Shown here piece by piece: positions 38,660 through 46,812 of a DNA stretch of 64,000 bases. The stretch comes from Pseudomonas sp. TH31 (GTDB lineage Bacteria > Pseudomonadota > Gammaproteobacteria > Pseudomonadales > Pseudomonadaceae). Position 1 is the first letter of the stretch; each line of letters starts with the position of its first letter. The notes below the pieces were generated by a model, which was not told where the DNA came from, did not search any database, and saw only the letters and a list, made by a program, of their open reading frames with translations. Made by a program: the position numbers and the translations under genes. The stretch covers positions 124,001 through 188,000 of the forward strand of contig NZ_JAEKEZ010000001.1 in NCBI RefSeq assembly GCF_016650815.1, in the 5' to 3' direction.

Positions 38660-39475
38660 TCAGATCTCCAGCGGTGTCACGCCCATGAAATGACCGAGGT
38701 TGCCCAGTTGTGCCAAGGCCATTTCCGGACCGGCCTGGATCGGGCAGCCCATGCGGCGGGCGAAGGCGAGAAACGGTGTAATTGCCGGCGAGGTCACCAC
38801 ATCAGCCACCAGCGTTGTGGTTTGAAGGGTTTCCATCAGGGCTACTGGTAACGGCATCGGCCCATTAACCGTGGCGCCCATACCAACCGGCGATGCGTTG
38901 ACTACCAGGTCGAACGGCTCCAGTGAGGTCGGGTTTGCACCGATGACAATCTTGGGAAAGTCGCGGCGCAAAAGATCACCGAAGGCCTCGACGCGCTCTT
39001 GGCTGAGGTCGCTAATGACCAAGTGGCTGACCCCGGCCTGGCACAGCGAATAGGCAATCGCGCTACCGACGCCGCCCGTACCGATCACCAGAGCCTGTTT
39101 GTGTTGAGGGGCAAAATTGTGCTTGCGCGCGGCATTGAGAAAGCCATCGCCGTCAACGATATCGCCCACCAGCCGACCGTCGGCCTCACGGCGGATCACA
39201 TTGACCGAGCACAGTGCGATCGAGCGTTCACTGAGCACGTCCAGGCGGCTGGCGAGCAGTTGTTTGTAAGGGACGGTCACCACGCAGCCGCGCAGGTTTT
39301 GCCAACCGCGCAGGGTTTGGACGAAATCATCCAGCGCGCTCTGCTGCAGGTCGATGGCGAGCATGGCGATGTTCTGCTGGTGGTCGGCGAACCAGCGGTT
39401 GAAGTTTTCCGGAGACTTCACCTGGGCAATGGGTGAGCCGACGATGGCGACCAGTTCAGTCGAACCTTGAATCAT
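38660..39475 (-). CDS. Shikimate/quinate dehydrogenase-like protein (AroE paralogue)
   Basis: A 271-residue AroE-family protein. The substrate site shows SPIAQVKSP (two Ser) and VVTVPYK with the catalytic Lys; the cofactor loop is IGTGGVGSAIAYSL. The usual NTDGxG motif is replaced by IVDGDGF, which keeps Asp but is unlike biosynthetic AroE. Together with its catabolic neighbours this suggests a dehydrogenase for a hydroaromatic acid rather than aromatic amino acid synthesis. The ATG at 39475 (MIQGSTEL) is chosen because the upstream extension runs through the divergent promoter. It is the first gene of the leftward operon. Confidence 0.88.
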   Translation of the reverse strand: MIQGSTELVAIVGSPIAQVKSPENFNRWFADHQQNIAMLAIDLQQSALDDFVQTLRGWQNLRGCVVTVPYKQLLASRLDVLSERSIALCSVNVIRREADGRLVGDIVDGDGFLNAARKHNFAPQHKQALVIGTGGVGSAIAYSLCQAGVSHLVISDLSQERVEAFGDLLRRDFPKIVIGANPTSLEPFDLVVNASPVGMGATVNGPMPLPVALMETLQTTTLVADVVTSPAITPFLAFARRMGCPIQAGPEMALAQLGNLGHFMGVTPLEI

Positions 39476-39562
39476 GTGGAATTCCCGCTTATTGGCTGTG
39501 TTGTGGGCCGATACTGCAAGCGGGGGGCGAAACGGACAATCAATCGGAATGGCGAATTTATT

Positions 39563-39589
39563 GATAATCGCATTCACAGTGCGATAATC
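39563..39589. promoter_or_regulatory. Operator-like inverted repeat between aroE-like and iclR genes
   Basis: GATAATCGCA-ttcacag-TGCGATAATC is an imperfect palindrome (9 of 10 positions). Read another way, GATAATCG occurs twice as direct repeats 21 bases apart. Its place in the divergent promoter region fits the IclR protein encoded at 39621. Confidence 0.7.
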
Positions 39590-39620
39590 GCTGCCTAACT
39601 CCAACAAAGTATCCAAGTCG

Positions 39621-40394
39621 ATGAAGCAGCCAAACATCCACTCACGGGATTTGATTGTCGGCCTCCAGAAGGGGCTGGCGTTGTTGCAGCTTTTCTCCCA
39701 GGAGCATCCACGCTTGAGCGTGCCCGACGCTGCCAGGCTGGCTGATATGACTCAGAGCGCCGCCAGACGCTTTTTACTCACCCTGGTGCATGACGACTTT
39801 GCACAGACCGATGGTCGTTACTACTGGTTAACCGCCAAGACGTTGCGCATCGGCCAGGCTTATGTCGATTCGGCGGTATTACCGCGCATGTTGCGGCCGA
39901 TCGTCGAGCAAGTGGCGCGAACCACCCAGGAGCATGTATCGGTGGGTGTTCGCGACGGTGACGATATCGTCCATATCGTGCGTAGCCGTTACAGCCATAT
40001 CACCTCGATGTCGATCCGCCCTGGCTCACGAGTGCCGATGTATTGCACTGGCAGCGGCCGGCTTTGGCTGGCGAGCCTTTCGGCGCAGGAGCTTGAGGCG
40101 TATTTCACTCGCAATACGCCACGCGCCATAACCCCTTACACCGTGACCGATCAAGCGCAGATCTGTGCCGAAATTGCCTTGGCGAACGAGCGCGGCTATG
40201 TCCTGGTGGATCAGGAATATGAAGTGGGCATGCGGGTATTGAGCGTGCCGCTGAGTGATCGGGAAGGTCAGTTGCAGGCAACGTTGACCCTCACCACGCA
40301 TGCCTCGCGCATGACCCTCGACGAGATGCGCGAGCGTTATCTATCAACGCTGTACGAGGGGCAGGCGCTGCTACGGCCAATCATGACTCTTTGA
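39621..40394 (+). CDS. IclR-family regulator (PcaR/PobR subgroup)
   Basis: A 257-residue IclR protein: LIVGLQKGLALLQLFSQEHPRLSVPDAARLA leads into the winged helix-turn-helix (MTQSAARRFLLTLVHDDF), and the effector domain includes RSRYSHITSMSIRPGSRVP, typical of the PcaR/PobR/CatR-type aromatic-acid regulators. It probably controls the divergent operon that begins with the aroE-like gene. The inducer is likely a hydroaromatic or aromatic acid (inference). Confidence 0.92.
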   Translation: MKQPNIHSRDLIVGLQKGLALLQLFSQEHPRLSVPDAARLADMTQSAARRFLLTLVHDDFAQTDGRYYWLTAKTLRIGQAYVDSAVLPRMLRPIVEQVARTTQEHVSVGVRDGDDIVHIVRSRYSHITSMSIRPGSRVPMYCTGSGRLWLASLSAQELEAYFTRNTPRAITPYTVTDQAQICAEIALANERGYVLVDQEYEVGMRVLSVPLSDREGQLQATLTLTTHASRMTLDEMRERYLSTLYEGQALLRPIMTL

Positions 40395-40398
40395 GCGT

Positions 40399-41286
40399 TC
40401 AGCGGCCCGAGGCCCGGGCCTCCAGACGAAATTCACTGGGACTGTGCTGGGAGTGTTTGCGAAAAAAACGGCTGAAATAACCGACATCAGAAAAGCCCAT
40501 GCCGTGGGCTATTTGCTTAACACTCTGGTGTGAATGGGCTAGCTCGCGCTTGGCCTCGAGGATCAACCGGGCGTTTATCAGGGTCATGGGCGTCGTGCCC
40601 AACTGCTCATGGCACAGTCGCCCTAGAGTGACAACGGTGATACCCAGGCGATTGGCGTAGTCATTGAGCGACAGGTGTTCGCGAAAATGTCGATTCACCA
40701 GTTCGCGAAAAGCAATGATCTGCTGGCTGCGCCGATCATGGTGGTGCACAGGCAAACCGTCCTTGTACTCGCCCAGGCGCAGCATCTGGATCACCAGCGC
40801 GAGCAGCAATGACATGCTGCACGCGACGTGTTCCCTGCCACGGCTATGATATTCCTCGTACAACGCCCGATACAGCGGCTCCAGCGGGTCATCGGCGGGC
40901 TCCCAATGCGGCAGGGCGACGATGCAGGGCTTCTGGATCTGCGGTAACAGGCCGGGGGAGAGCACTTGGACGATGCTTTCCAGCGGGTGCTGGACGGCTG
41001 TGATCACATGCCCGTCGACCCGTCCGTGCCAGGCGAAGCCATGGACGATCTGCTCAGGGATGAACAGCAGACATGGGGCCTTGACCTGGACCCGTTGGTT
41101 ATCCAGCAGCACTTCACCTCCACCGCTTTGCAGGTACAGCATCTGCAATAACCCATCGTGTCGATGGGCGGCGATTTCCCAGTTGTAGGCGCCGGAGCGT
41201 AGGGAGATCGATTCGACATGCAACGATTCATGCCAGATCGGCGGCGCCAATTCACCGTACAGGGCGTAGTAGGGGATTTTGTTCAT
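40399..41286 (-). CDS. AraC-family regulator resembling PobC (4-hydroxybenzoate-type)
   Basis: A 295-residue AraC protein with an N-terminal cupin (IPYYALYGE start, HRHDGLLQMLYLQSG) and C-terminal double helix-turn-helix (RLGITVVTLGRLCHEQLG; GFSDVGYFSRFFRKHSQHSPSEFR). The arrangement and start resemble the AraC-type regulators of 4-hydroxybenzoate hydroxylase (PobC). It ends 4 bases after the convergent iclR gene and diverges from the porin gene at 41625. A promoter element shared by the porin and SDR genes begins about 70 bases from its start and is its probable target. Confidence 0.85.
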   Translation of the reverse strand: MNKIPYYALYGELAPPIWHESLHVESISLRSGAYNWEIAAHRHDGLLQMLYLQSGGGEVLLDNQRVQVKAPCLLFIPEQIVHGFAWHGRVDGHVITAVQHPLESIVQVLSPGLLPQIQKPCIVALPHWEPADDPLEPLYRALYEEYHSRGREHVACSMSLLLALVIQMLRLGEYKDGLPVHHHDRRSQQIIAFRELVNRHFREHLSLNDYANRLGITVVTLGRLCHEQLGTTPMTLINARLILEAKRELAHSHQSVKQIAHGMGFSDVGYFSRFFRKHSQHSPSEFRLEARASGR

Positions 41287-41359
41287 TATTTTTATGTTCT
41301 ACGGGAGCACGTGTTTCTACCTTAACGAAGAATTCGTGCGTTAGGCAATGCACGTTTGA

Positions 41360-41445
41360 TTTGTCGTAAAAGTTTCTATGATTGTTGGTTTTGTCCATTT
41401 TGTGAGAGGGGCCGCACTTTTATCCTGAGTGTCGGCCATTGCCTC
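41360..41445 (+). promoter_or_regulatory. Duplicated promoter element, copy A (upstream of the OprD gene)
   Basis: An 86-base block starting TTTGTCGTAAAAGT, with GGTTTTGTCCATTTTGTGAG in the middle and TATCCTGA...CCATTGCCTC at the end. It matches 45724-45810 over its whole length with one gap. The two TTTGTC... segments about 30 bases apart could be AraC half-sites. The remaining gap to the porin start (180 bases) shows nothing else. Confidence 0.75.
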
Positions 41446-41624
41446 TGATGTATCAATTTAACGGGGCATTGGCTCCCTGCTGTATAGGGGGGACTCCAGC
41501 AATCAAAGTTGTGCTTGTCGAGATCGATACTGACCAGTGCTAACTCGCCCTTGCCGATGATGGTTGAGTATTTAACGTTTTAAGTGCCATTTGGCCTGGC
41601 CTTAAGTTTATAGAGACCTATTGA

Positions 41625-42899
41625 ATGACCTTAAATCTCATGGGTGAGAAATTAGCCGGGTGTATCACTTTAATGCTCGGTACGTTATTGTCGTTGCAAT
41701 CCTCAGCTGCAGGCGCTGAAGGGTTTTCCGACGACACCAAGATCGATCTGACGCTTAAGAACTTTTACCAGAATCGTAATTTCCTGGGCAATAACGTTGC
41801 CCAGGGACAAGCGGTGGAATGGGTTCAATTTTTCACCCTGGATGTTCGTTCAGGCTATACGTCAGGGCCGCTCGGCTTTGGAGTGGATATGATCGGCCAA
41901 CTGGGTATCAAACTAGACGGTAGCCCGGGCACCAGTGGCACGCAACTGCTGCCGCCGGGCTCTCCCGACGATGTCAGTCGTATCGATCCCGCCGTTAAGA
42001 TCAAGTATTCGAAGACGGTCCTCAAGGTTGGCGACACGGTAATGAATTTACCGATCCTACGCTCTGACCCCGGCCGCGCTAAACTGCAGACCTATGAGGG
42101 CGCCACGCTCACTTCGCAGGAAATTGAAAACCTGACGTTATATGCCGGTCAGATTCGTGCCACCAGCCTACGTAACTCCATCGATATGGACAGCAACCTC
42201 ACTTACGGAGGCGCGATATCAGATCGATTCAACTATGTGGGGGGCGAGTACCACTTTAACCAGAACCGCACGATGATTGGCCTCTGGAATGCGCAGCTCA
42301 AGGATATCTACCAGCAGCAGTTCATCAACCTGACTCATACCCAACCGCTTGGCGACTGGGTGCTGGGCAGTAATGTGGGGGTGTTCTTCGGCAAAGATGA
42401 CGGAAGTGCGCGTGCTGGTGATCTGGACAACAAAACAATCACCGGTTTGTTCTCTGCCAAGTACGGCATGCATACATTTTACGTTGGCTTGCAAAAGGTG
42501 GGAGGCAACAGTTCCTGGATGCGCGTCGGCGCAACCGATGGGACCAGCGGCGGCGGGAGTTTGGCCAATGATAACCTCAACTCCAGCTTCGACCGTGAAG
42601 ACGAACGCTCCTGGCAACTTCGTTACGATCTGGACTTCGCTCAAATGGGAGTGCCAGGCCTTACTGTCTCAAACCGTTATATCCGGGGCGACAATGTCAG
42701 GGTTAGAGATAGTGGCATCGGCAATGGTACGGAGTCCGAACGCGAACTTTTTATCAGTTATACCGTGCAATCTGGAAGTTTTAAAAATCTGAACGTTGTC
42801 TGGAAGAACTCAACCGCCCGTCATAGCTGGCGTACTAGCTCGACCAGTGACTTTGACGACAATCGCTTATTCATCAGTTACCCTATTTCGTTATTGTGA
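41625..42899 (+). CDS. OprD-family porin of the hydroaromatic cluster
   Basis: A 424-residue porin: signal peptide (about residues 1-31, ending AAGAEGF), LTLKNFYQNRNF, VEWVQFFTLDVRSGYTSGPLGFGVD, SWQLRYDLDFAQMGVPG and a closing NRLFISYPISLL strand. The start has no good ribosome site; an ATG five codons later is possible. It precedes the PQQ dehydrogenase gene, whose active site is periplasmic, so this porin probably supplies that enzyme. Confidence 0.9.
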   Translation: MTLNLMGEKLAGCITLMLGTLLSLQSSAAGAEGFSDDTKIDLTLKNFYQNRNFLGNNVAQGQAVEWVQFFTLDVRSGYTSGPLGFGVDMIGQLGIKLDGSPGTSGTQLLPPGSPDDVSRIDPAVKIKYSKTVLKVGDTVMNLPILRSDPGRAKLQTYEGATLTSQEIENLTLYAGQIRATSLRNSIDMDSNLTYGGAISDRFNYVGGEYHFNQNRTMIGLWNAQLKDIYQQQFINLTHTQPLGDWVLGSNVGVFFGKDDGSARAGDLDNKTITGLFSAKYGMHTFYVGLQKVGGNSSWMRVGATDGTSGGGSLANDNLNSSFDREDERSWQLRYDLDFAQMGVPGLTVSNRYIRGDNVRVRDSGIGNGTESERELFISYTVQSGSFKNLNVVWKNSTARHSWRTSSTSDFDDNRLFISYPISLL

Positions 42900-43145
42900 A
42901 TGCGTCCTCATGCGTTTGACAATTGTGACAATGCTTCAATAATAAGCGGGTTGTCTGATCTGTTTACTTGCAGTTTTGAGCGCGGTGGCTCTGTAGAGTG
43001 TTTCGGCCATTCGCGAATCATTTATTACTGTTTCGTAAACTATTTGTTGGCTTTAAAAATATTCGTGAATGAACGACTGCCGTCACTAAACCGATGGTGG
43101 AGGGTTCAATCATGGCTTTAGCACATTCGTGAACAGGTGGACTCG
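42900..43145 (+). other. Leader region of the PQQ dehydrogenase gene
   Basis: About 245 bases without a gene. It carries the ribosome site AGGTGG before the ATG at 43146. No terminator is visible after the porin gene, so read-through is possible. Confidence 0.5.
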
Positions 43146-45542
43146 ATGGATACCTCACATAGCCTCGGAAAATATGCGAATCGTATTTTCCTGCTTATTA
43201 TTTTAATTTCAGGCGTCATCCTGGCGCTCGGCGGCATAAAGCTACTGTCACTGGGGGGGTCTTATTATTATCTGATTACCGGTGCCTGCTTGGCTGTGGC
43301 CGCAGTATTAATGTGGCGAGGTAACGCTTGGGGGGCCTGGCTCTATGTCGCCACGCTGTTGTGGACTCTGGTCTGGGCGTTGGCGATTGGCGGCATTGAT
43401 TTTTGGGGGCTGCTTGGTCGTCTGGCGTTTTCCTTCGTATTGGGCCTATGGCTGCTGACACCCTGGTTTCGCCGCTCGATGGTCGCAGGGCCACGTTCTC
43501 TCGTCCTTGGCCGGGCCGCTGTAGCCGGCCTGTTTGGTCTGTTGCTGGTAGTGATCGTCACCGGTTTTGTGCAAGGCGACAAGTTTGAAACCGCCGCCAC
43601 TGAGTCCTTACCGCCAGCGGAAAAAATGGACCTCGATGGCAAGGATTGGAAAGCCTATGGCAAGGACGAATCCGGTACGCGTTTCTCTCCACTTGATCAG
43701 ATCAATACGGGCAACGTAAAGAACCTTGAAGAGGCCTGGACCTATCGCACTGGTGACTATCCTCCACCTGACAAGGGCAAGAAGCGTCGTTTGGAAGTGA
43801 CGCCGCTGAAGGTTGGCGACACCCTGTACTTGTGCACCCCACGCAGTGACATTGTGGCCTTGGATGCCGAAACCGGAAAAGTCCGCTGGAGGCACAATAC
43901 CAGCAGCAACCTCACCGGTATCTCCGGCTCGGTGGCCTGTCGCGGTGTTGCGTATTACGAAGTACCAGGCGCTGGTGGGCGCTCCAGCCCGACGGCTTGT
44001 GCTACACGGATCTATTCGCCTACCGTCGACGCACGACTGGTTGCGGTGGACGCCATGACTGGAGAGTCCTGCCAGGACTTCGGCAACAAAGGTGAGATTG
44101 ATCTCAAGCGGGGCCTGGGTGACGTCATTCCCGGTTATGCATTCGTAAGCTCGGCACCGTTGGTGTTGCGCGGCAAACTGGTCGTCGGTGGCTGGATCAC
44201 TGATGGACAATTCGTCGGCGAACCCGGCGGAGTGATTCGTGCCTATGACGCGCTCAGTGGCAAGTTTTCATGGGCCTATGATCCGGGTAACCCGAACGAT
44301 CGTGCAGAACCGGCCGAAGGCCAAAGCTACGTGCGTGGTACGCCGAACTCCTGGGGCCCAAGCAGCGGCGACGAGCAACTGGGTCTGGTTTACCTGCCTA
44401 CCGGTAACGCCGGCCCGGACTATTTCGCAGCGCAGCGCAGCCAAGAGTCTGACGCTTATGCCAGCTCCGTGGTTGCACTGGACATCGAAACCGGTAACAA
44501 GCGCTGGCTGTTTCAGACGACCCACCATGATGTCTGGGACTACGATGTGGGCTCGCAACCGACGCTAATCGATCTGGAAATAAACGGTCAAAAAGTACCC
44601 GCGTTGCTGCAACCAACCAAGCGCGGCCAGGTCTTTGTTCTGGATCGACGTACAGGCAAGCCTTTGTCCGAAGTGAAGGAACTGCCCGCGCCACAGGAAA
44701 ATGCGGTGCCCGAAGAACACTTGGCGGCGACCCAGCCGTACTCGGTTGGCATGCCGGCCTTCGACGGCTACCAGTTTCCGTTTAACGAGAACAGCATGTG
44801 GGGCGTTACCCCGTTTGACGAGATGATGTGCCGTATAAAATTCAAAGAGGCGCGCTTCAACGGTCCCATGACCAACCCTGGTACCGACCACTACATCACC
44901 ATGCCTGGCTCATTGGGCGGGGTAAACTGGGGCAGCGTGTCGGTTGATCCCGAACGTAAGCTGATGATCGTCAATTGGTCGCGTGTAGCCATGTACAACC
45001 GCCTGATTCCCCGAGCAGAAGCCGACGCCTTGGGCCTCAAACCTGACATTGGCGCTGGGGCAGATGTGGCAGGTGGCGTACCTCAAGCTGGCACACCTTA
45101 TGCGGCCGATATCAGCCCCTTCATGTCGATACTCGGTGCGCCATGCCTTAATCCGCCTTATGGCCTTGTCACGGCGGTCGACCTCAACACCAGGAAAGTG
45201 GTGTGGAGCAAGCGCTTGGACACCACACGCGACAGCGGTCTGTTCGGGATAAAAACGCATCTTCCTATTCCTATGGGTACTCCAAACCTTGGCGGTTCCT
45301 TGACCACCCGAGGCGGTCTGGTGTTCATCTCTGGTGGTCAGGAACTGTCGCTACGAGCAATGGACCTGCGTACCGGCAACGTATTGTGGAGGGGCCGTTT
45401 GCCCGCAGGCGGCCAGGCAACCCCCATGACTTATATCTCACCGCAAAGTGGTGATCAGTTTGTGGTCATGGCGGCTGGGGGGCACAACCTGATGTTGACT
45501 CAGCCGGGAGACTCCATCGTGGCTTACAGGCTGAAGAAATAG
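43146..45542 (+). CDS. quiA: Membrane-bound PQQ-dependent quinate/shikimate-type dehydrogenase
   Basis: A 798-residue quinoprotein of the glucose/quinate/shikimate family. Residues about 12-150 form an N-terminal membrane domain of five helices; an eight-bladed propeller follows, from KDWKAYGKDESGTRFSPLDQI to ATPMTYISPQSGDQFVVMAAGG. Tryptophan-docking repeats such as IVALDAETGKVRW and VVALDIETGNKRW are visible, and FQTTHHDVWDYDVGSQP is a family signature. It oxidises a polyol or hydroaromatic acid in the periplasm and passes electrons to ubiquinone. Context (AroE-like protein, PcaK-like permeases) favours quinate/shikimate over glucose. Confidence 0.9.
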   Translation: MDTSHSLGKYANRIFLLIILISGVILALGGIKLLSLGGSYYYLITGACLAVAAVLMWRGNAWGAWLYVATLLWTLVWALAIGGIDFWGLLGRLAFSFVLGLWLLTPWFRRSMVAGPRSLVLGRAAVAGLFGLLLVVIVTGFVQGDKFETAATESLPPAEKMDLDGKDWKAYGKDESGTRFSPLDQINTGNVKNLEEAWTYRTGDYPPPDKGKKRRLEVTPLKVGDTLYLCTPRSDIVALDAETGKVRWRHNTSSNLTGISGSVACRGVAYYEVPGAGGRSSPTACATRIYSPTVDARLVAVDAMTGESCQDFGNKGEIDLKRGLGDVIPGYAFVSSAPLVLRGKLVVGGWITDGQFVGEPGGVIRAYDALSGKFSWAYDPGNPNDRAEPAEGQSYVRGTPNSWGPSSGDEQLGLVYLPTGNAGPDYFAAQRSQESDAYASSVVALDIETGNKRWLFQTTHHDVWDYDVGSQPTLIDLEINGQKVPALLQPTKRGQVFVLDRRTGKPLSEVKELPAPQENAVPEEHLAATQPYSVGMPAFDGYQFPFNENSMWGVTPFDEMMCRIKFKEARFNGPMTNPGTDHYITMPGSLGGVNWGSVSVDPERKLMIVNWSRVAMYNRLIPRAEADALGLKPDIGAGADVAGGVPQAGTPYAADISPFMSILGAPCLNPPYGLVTAVDLNTRKVVWSKRLDTTRDSGLFGIKTHLPIPMGTPNLGGSLTTRGGLVFISGGQELSLRAMDLRTGNVLWRGRLPAGGQATPMTYISPQSGDQFVVMAAGGHNLMLTQPGDSIVAYRLKK

Positions 45543-45589
45543 AGCGCTGATTCAGGCGGTGTGAAAAAACGCTGAAGGTGCTTCAAGCT

Positions 45590-45614
45590 AACGCCTCGAC
45601 TAGTTCGGGGCGTT
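45590..45614 (+). terminator. Terminator-like hairpin after the PQQ dehydrogenase gene
   Basis: AACGCCTCGA pairs with TTCGGGGCGTT (one mismatch or bulge), followed by TTTGCTTTTG. Confidence 0.6.
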
Positions 45615-45723
45615 TGCTTTTGTGCGGGCAGCAAGCGAGTGCCTGAGCGTGCTCGAGGTCGTCGGCTGATCGCCATGACCCGAATCGCCGCTCGGCGGTT
45701 TTTGCGTACTTGTGGTTGACGAC

Positions 45724-45810
45724 TTTGTCGTAAAAGTCTCGACGGTTGCCGGGTTTGTCCATTCTTGTGAGCCGCTGCGCGCTTCTATCCTGAACATCGC
45801 CCATTGCCTC
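45724..45810 (+). promoter_or_regulatory. Duplicated promoter element, copy B (upstream of the SDR gene)
   Basis: This 87-base block aligns with 41360-41445; TTTGTCGTAAAAGT, GTTTGTCCATT and CCATTGCCTC are conserved. It ends 46 bases before the SDR ATG, so it probably contains that gene's promoter and activator site. Confidence 0.75.
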
Positions 45811-45856
45811 GAGTGCAGTTGGGTGAACTGTCTAGAAGTGCGTGCTGGAGATAACA

Positions 45857-46696
45857 ATGAACAATAATGATCTGCAGAAAAACTGGCTAAACCTCGACTC
45901 TATGGTCTGCGTGATCACAGGCGCCGCGGGCGGTATCGGTGCGGCGATTGCCGCCGCGCTGGTACGTCAGAATGCCCATGTGGTGTTGCTGGATCGCGAC
46001 GAGCAGAAATGCCGCGAATTAGCCCTTGAACTGGCGCAAAAAAGTGAAGCGGATGTCTCGGTGTTGTACTGCGATATCGCCAATCCCCTCAGCGTGCAGC
46101 AGGCAGCCGAGCAGGTACAGGCGCTTCATGGGCGCTGCGATGTACTGATCAACAACGCCAGTGTGCTGCAGGCCGGAGCGCTCGAAGGGCTGTCCCTGGA
46201 AAACTGGAATCAGGTGCTGTCGGTCAACCTTACCGGTTATCTTTTATGTGCCCAGGCGTTCGGACGGATGATGCTGGCCCGGCAAAGCGGCAGCATTGTA
46301 CATATCGCCTCGATTGCTGCGCATTACCCGCAAACCTTCAGCGGTGCCTACAGTGCGGCCAAGGCCGGAGTTGCGATGCTCTCCCGACAGATCGCTGCAG
46401 AGTGGGGCCCACGGGGCATACGCAGCAATGCCATCTGCCCGGGACTGATCCGCACGCCCTTGTCGGCAGCTTTCTACGAAGACCCCAAGGTCGAGCAGCA
46501 GCGCAAGGCGATGACGGCTAACCAACGGATCGGCGAGCCGGCGGACATCGCCGATGCTGTGCTGTTCCTTGCCAGCTCGCGGGCAAGTTATGTCAACGCT
46601 GCGGAGTTGACCGTCGATGGTGGTCTGGAAAGCATGTTGATGGCGTTGATTCCTCGTCCCGGTTTTGAGTCACCTGTGACCCGCCATCAGGCCTGA
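45857..46696 (+). CDS. Short-chain dehydrogenase/reductase
   Basis: A 279-residue classical SDR: ITGAAGGIGAAIAAAL cofactor loop, LLDRDE (acidic, favouring NAD), LINNAS, catalytic Ser in HIASIAAH and YSAAKAG with Tyr-x3-Lys, ending VDGGLESMLMA. GGAGATAAC precedes the ATG at 45857. It is the first gene of a run with a flavoprotein, NIPSNAP and permease gene. It may oxidise a ring alcohol to the ketone that the flavoprotein then desaturates (inference). Confidence 0.9.
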   Translation: MNNNDLQKNWLNLDSMVCVITGAAGGIGAAIAAALVRQNAHVVLLDRDEQKCRELALELAQKSEADVSVLYCDIANPLSVQQAAEQVQALHGRCDVLINNASVLQAGALEGLSLENWNQVLSVNLTGYLLCAQAFGRMMLARQSGSIVHIASIAAHYPQTFSGAYSAAKAGVAMLSRQIAAEWGPRGIRSNAICPGLIRTPLSAAFYEDPKVEQQRKAMTANQRIGEPADIADAVLFLASSRASYVNAAELTVDGGLESMLMALIPRPGFESPVTRHQA

Positions 46697-46702
46697 CATC
46701 CG

Positions 46703-46722
46703 TTCGGCCGCCAGCGGCCGAA
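46703..46722. terminator. Hairpin between the SDR and flavoprotein genes
   Basis: TTCGGCCG-ccag-CGGCCGAA, perfect 8-bp arms, 7 bases after the SDR stop. It lacks a T-run, so it may attenuate or stabilise rather than terminate. Confidence 0.55.
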
Positions 46723-46812
46723 TCCCGACTATCCCAGCATGCCCGTGCCCGTCGCTCAATCAATGTCGACGACGGCTTCCGTGCGGCTGGCTTCTATCGA
46801 GTGAGACTGACT

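Noticed and set aside
43146..45542. Assignment as glucose dehydrogenase (Gcd)
   Set aside because: The family covers glucose, quinate and shikimate enzymes, but hydroaromatic-acid neighbours (AroE-like protein, PcaK-like permeases, OprD porin, PobC-like regulator) favour quinate/shikimate. Substrate remains inferred.
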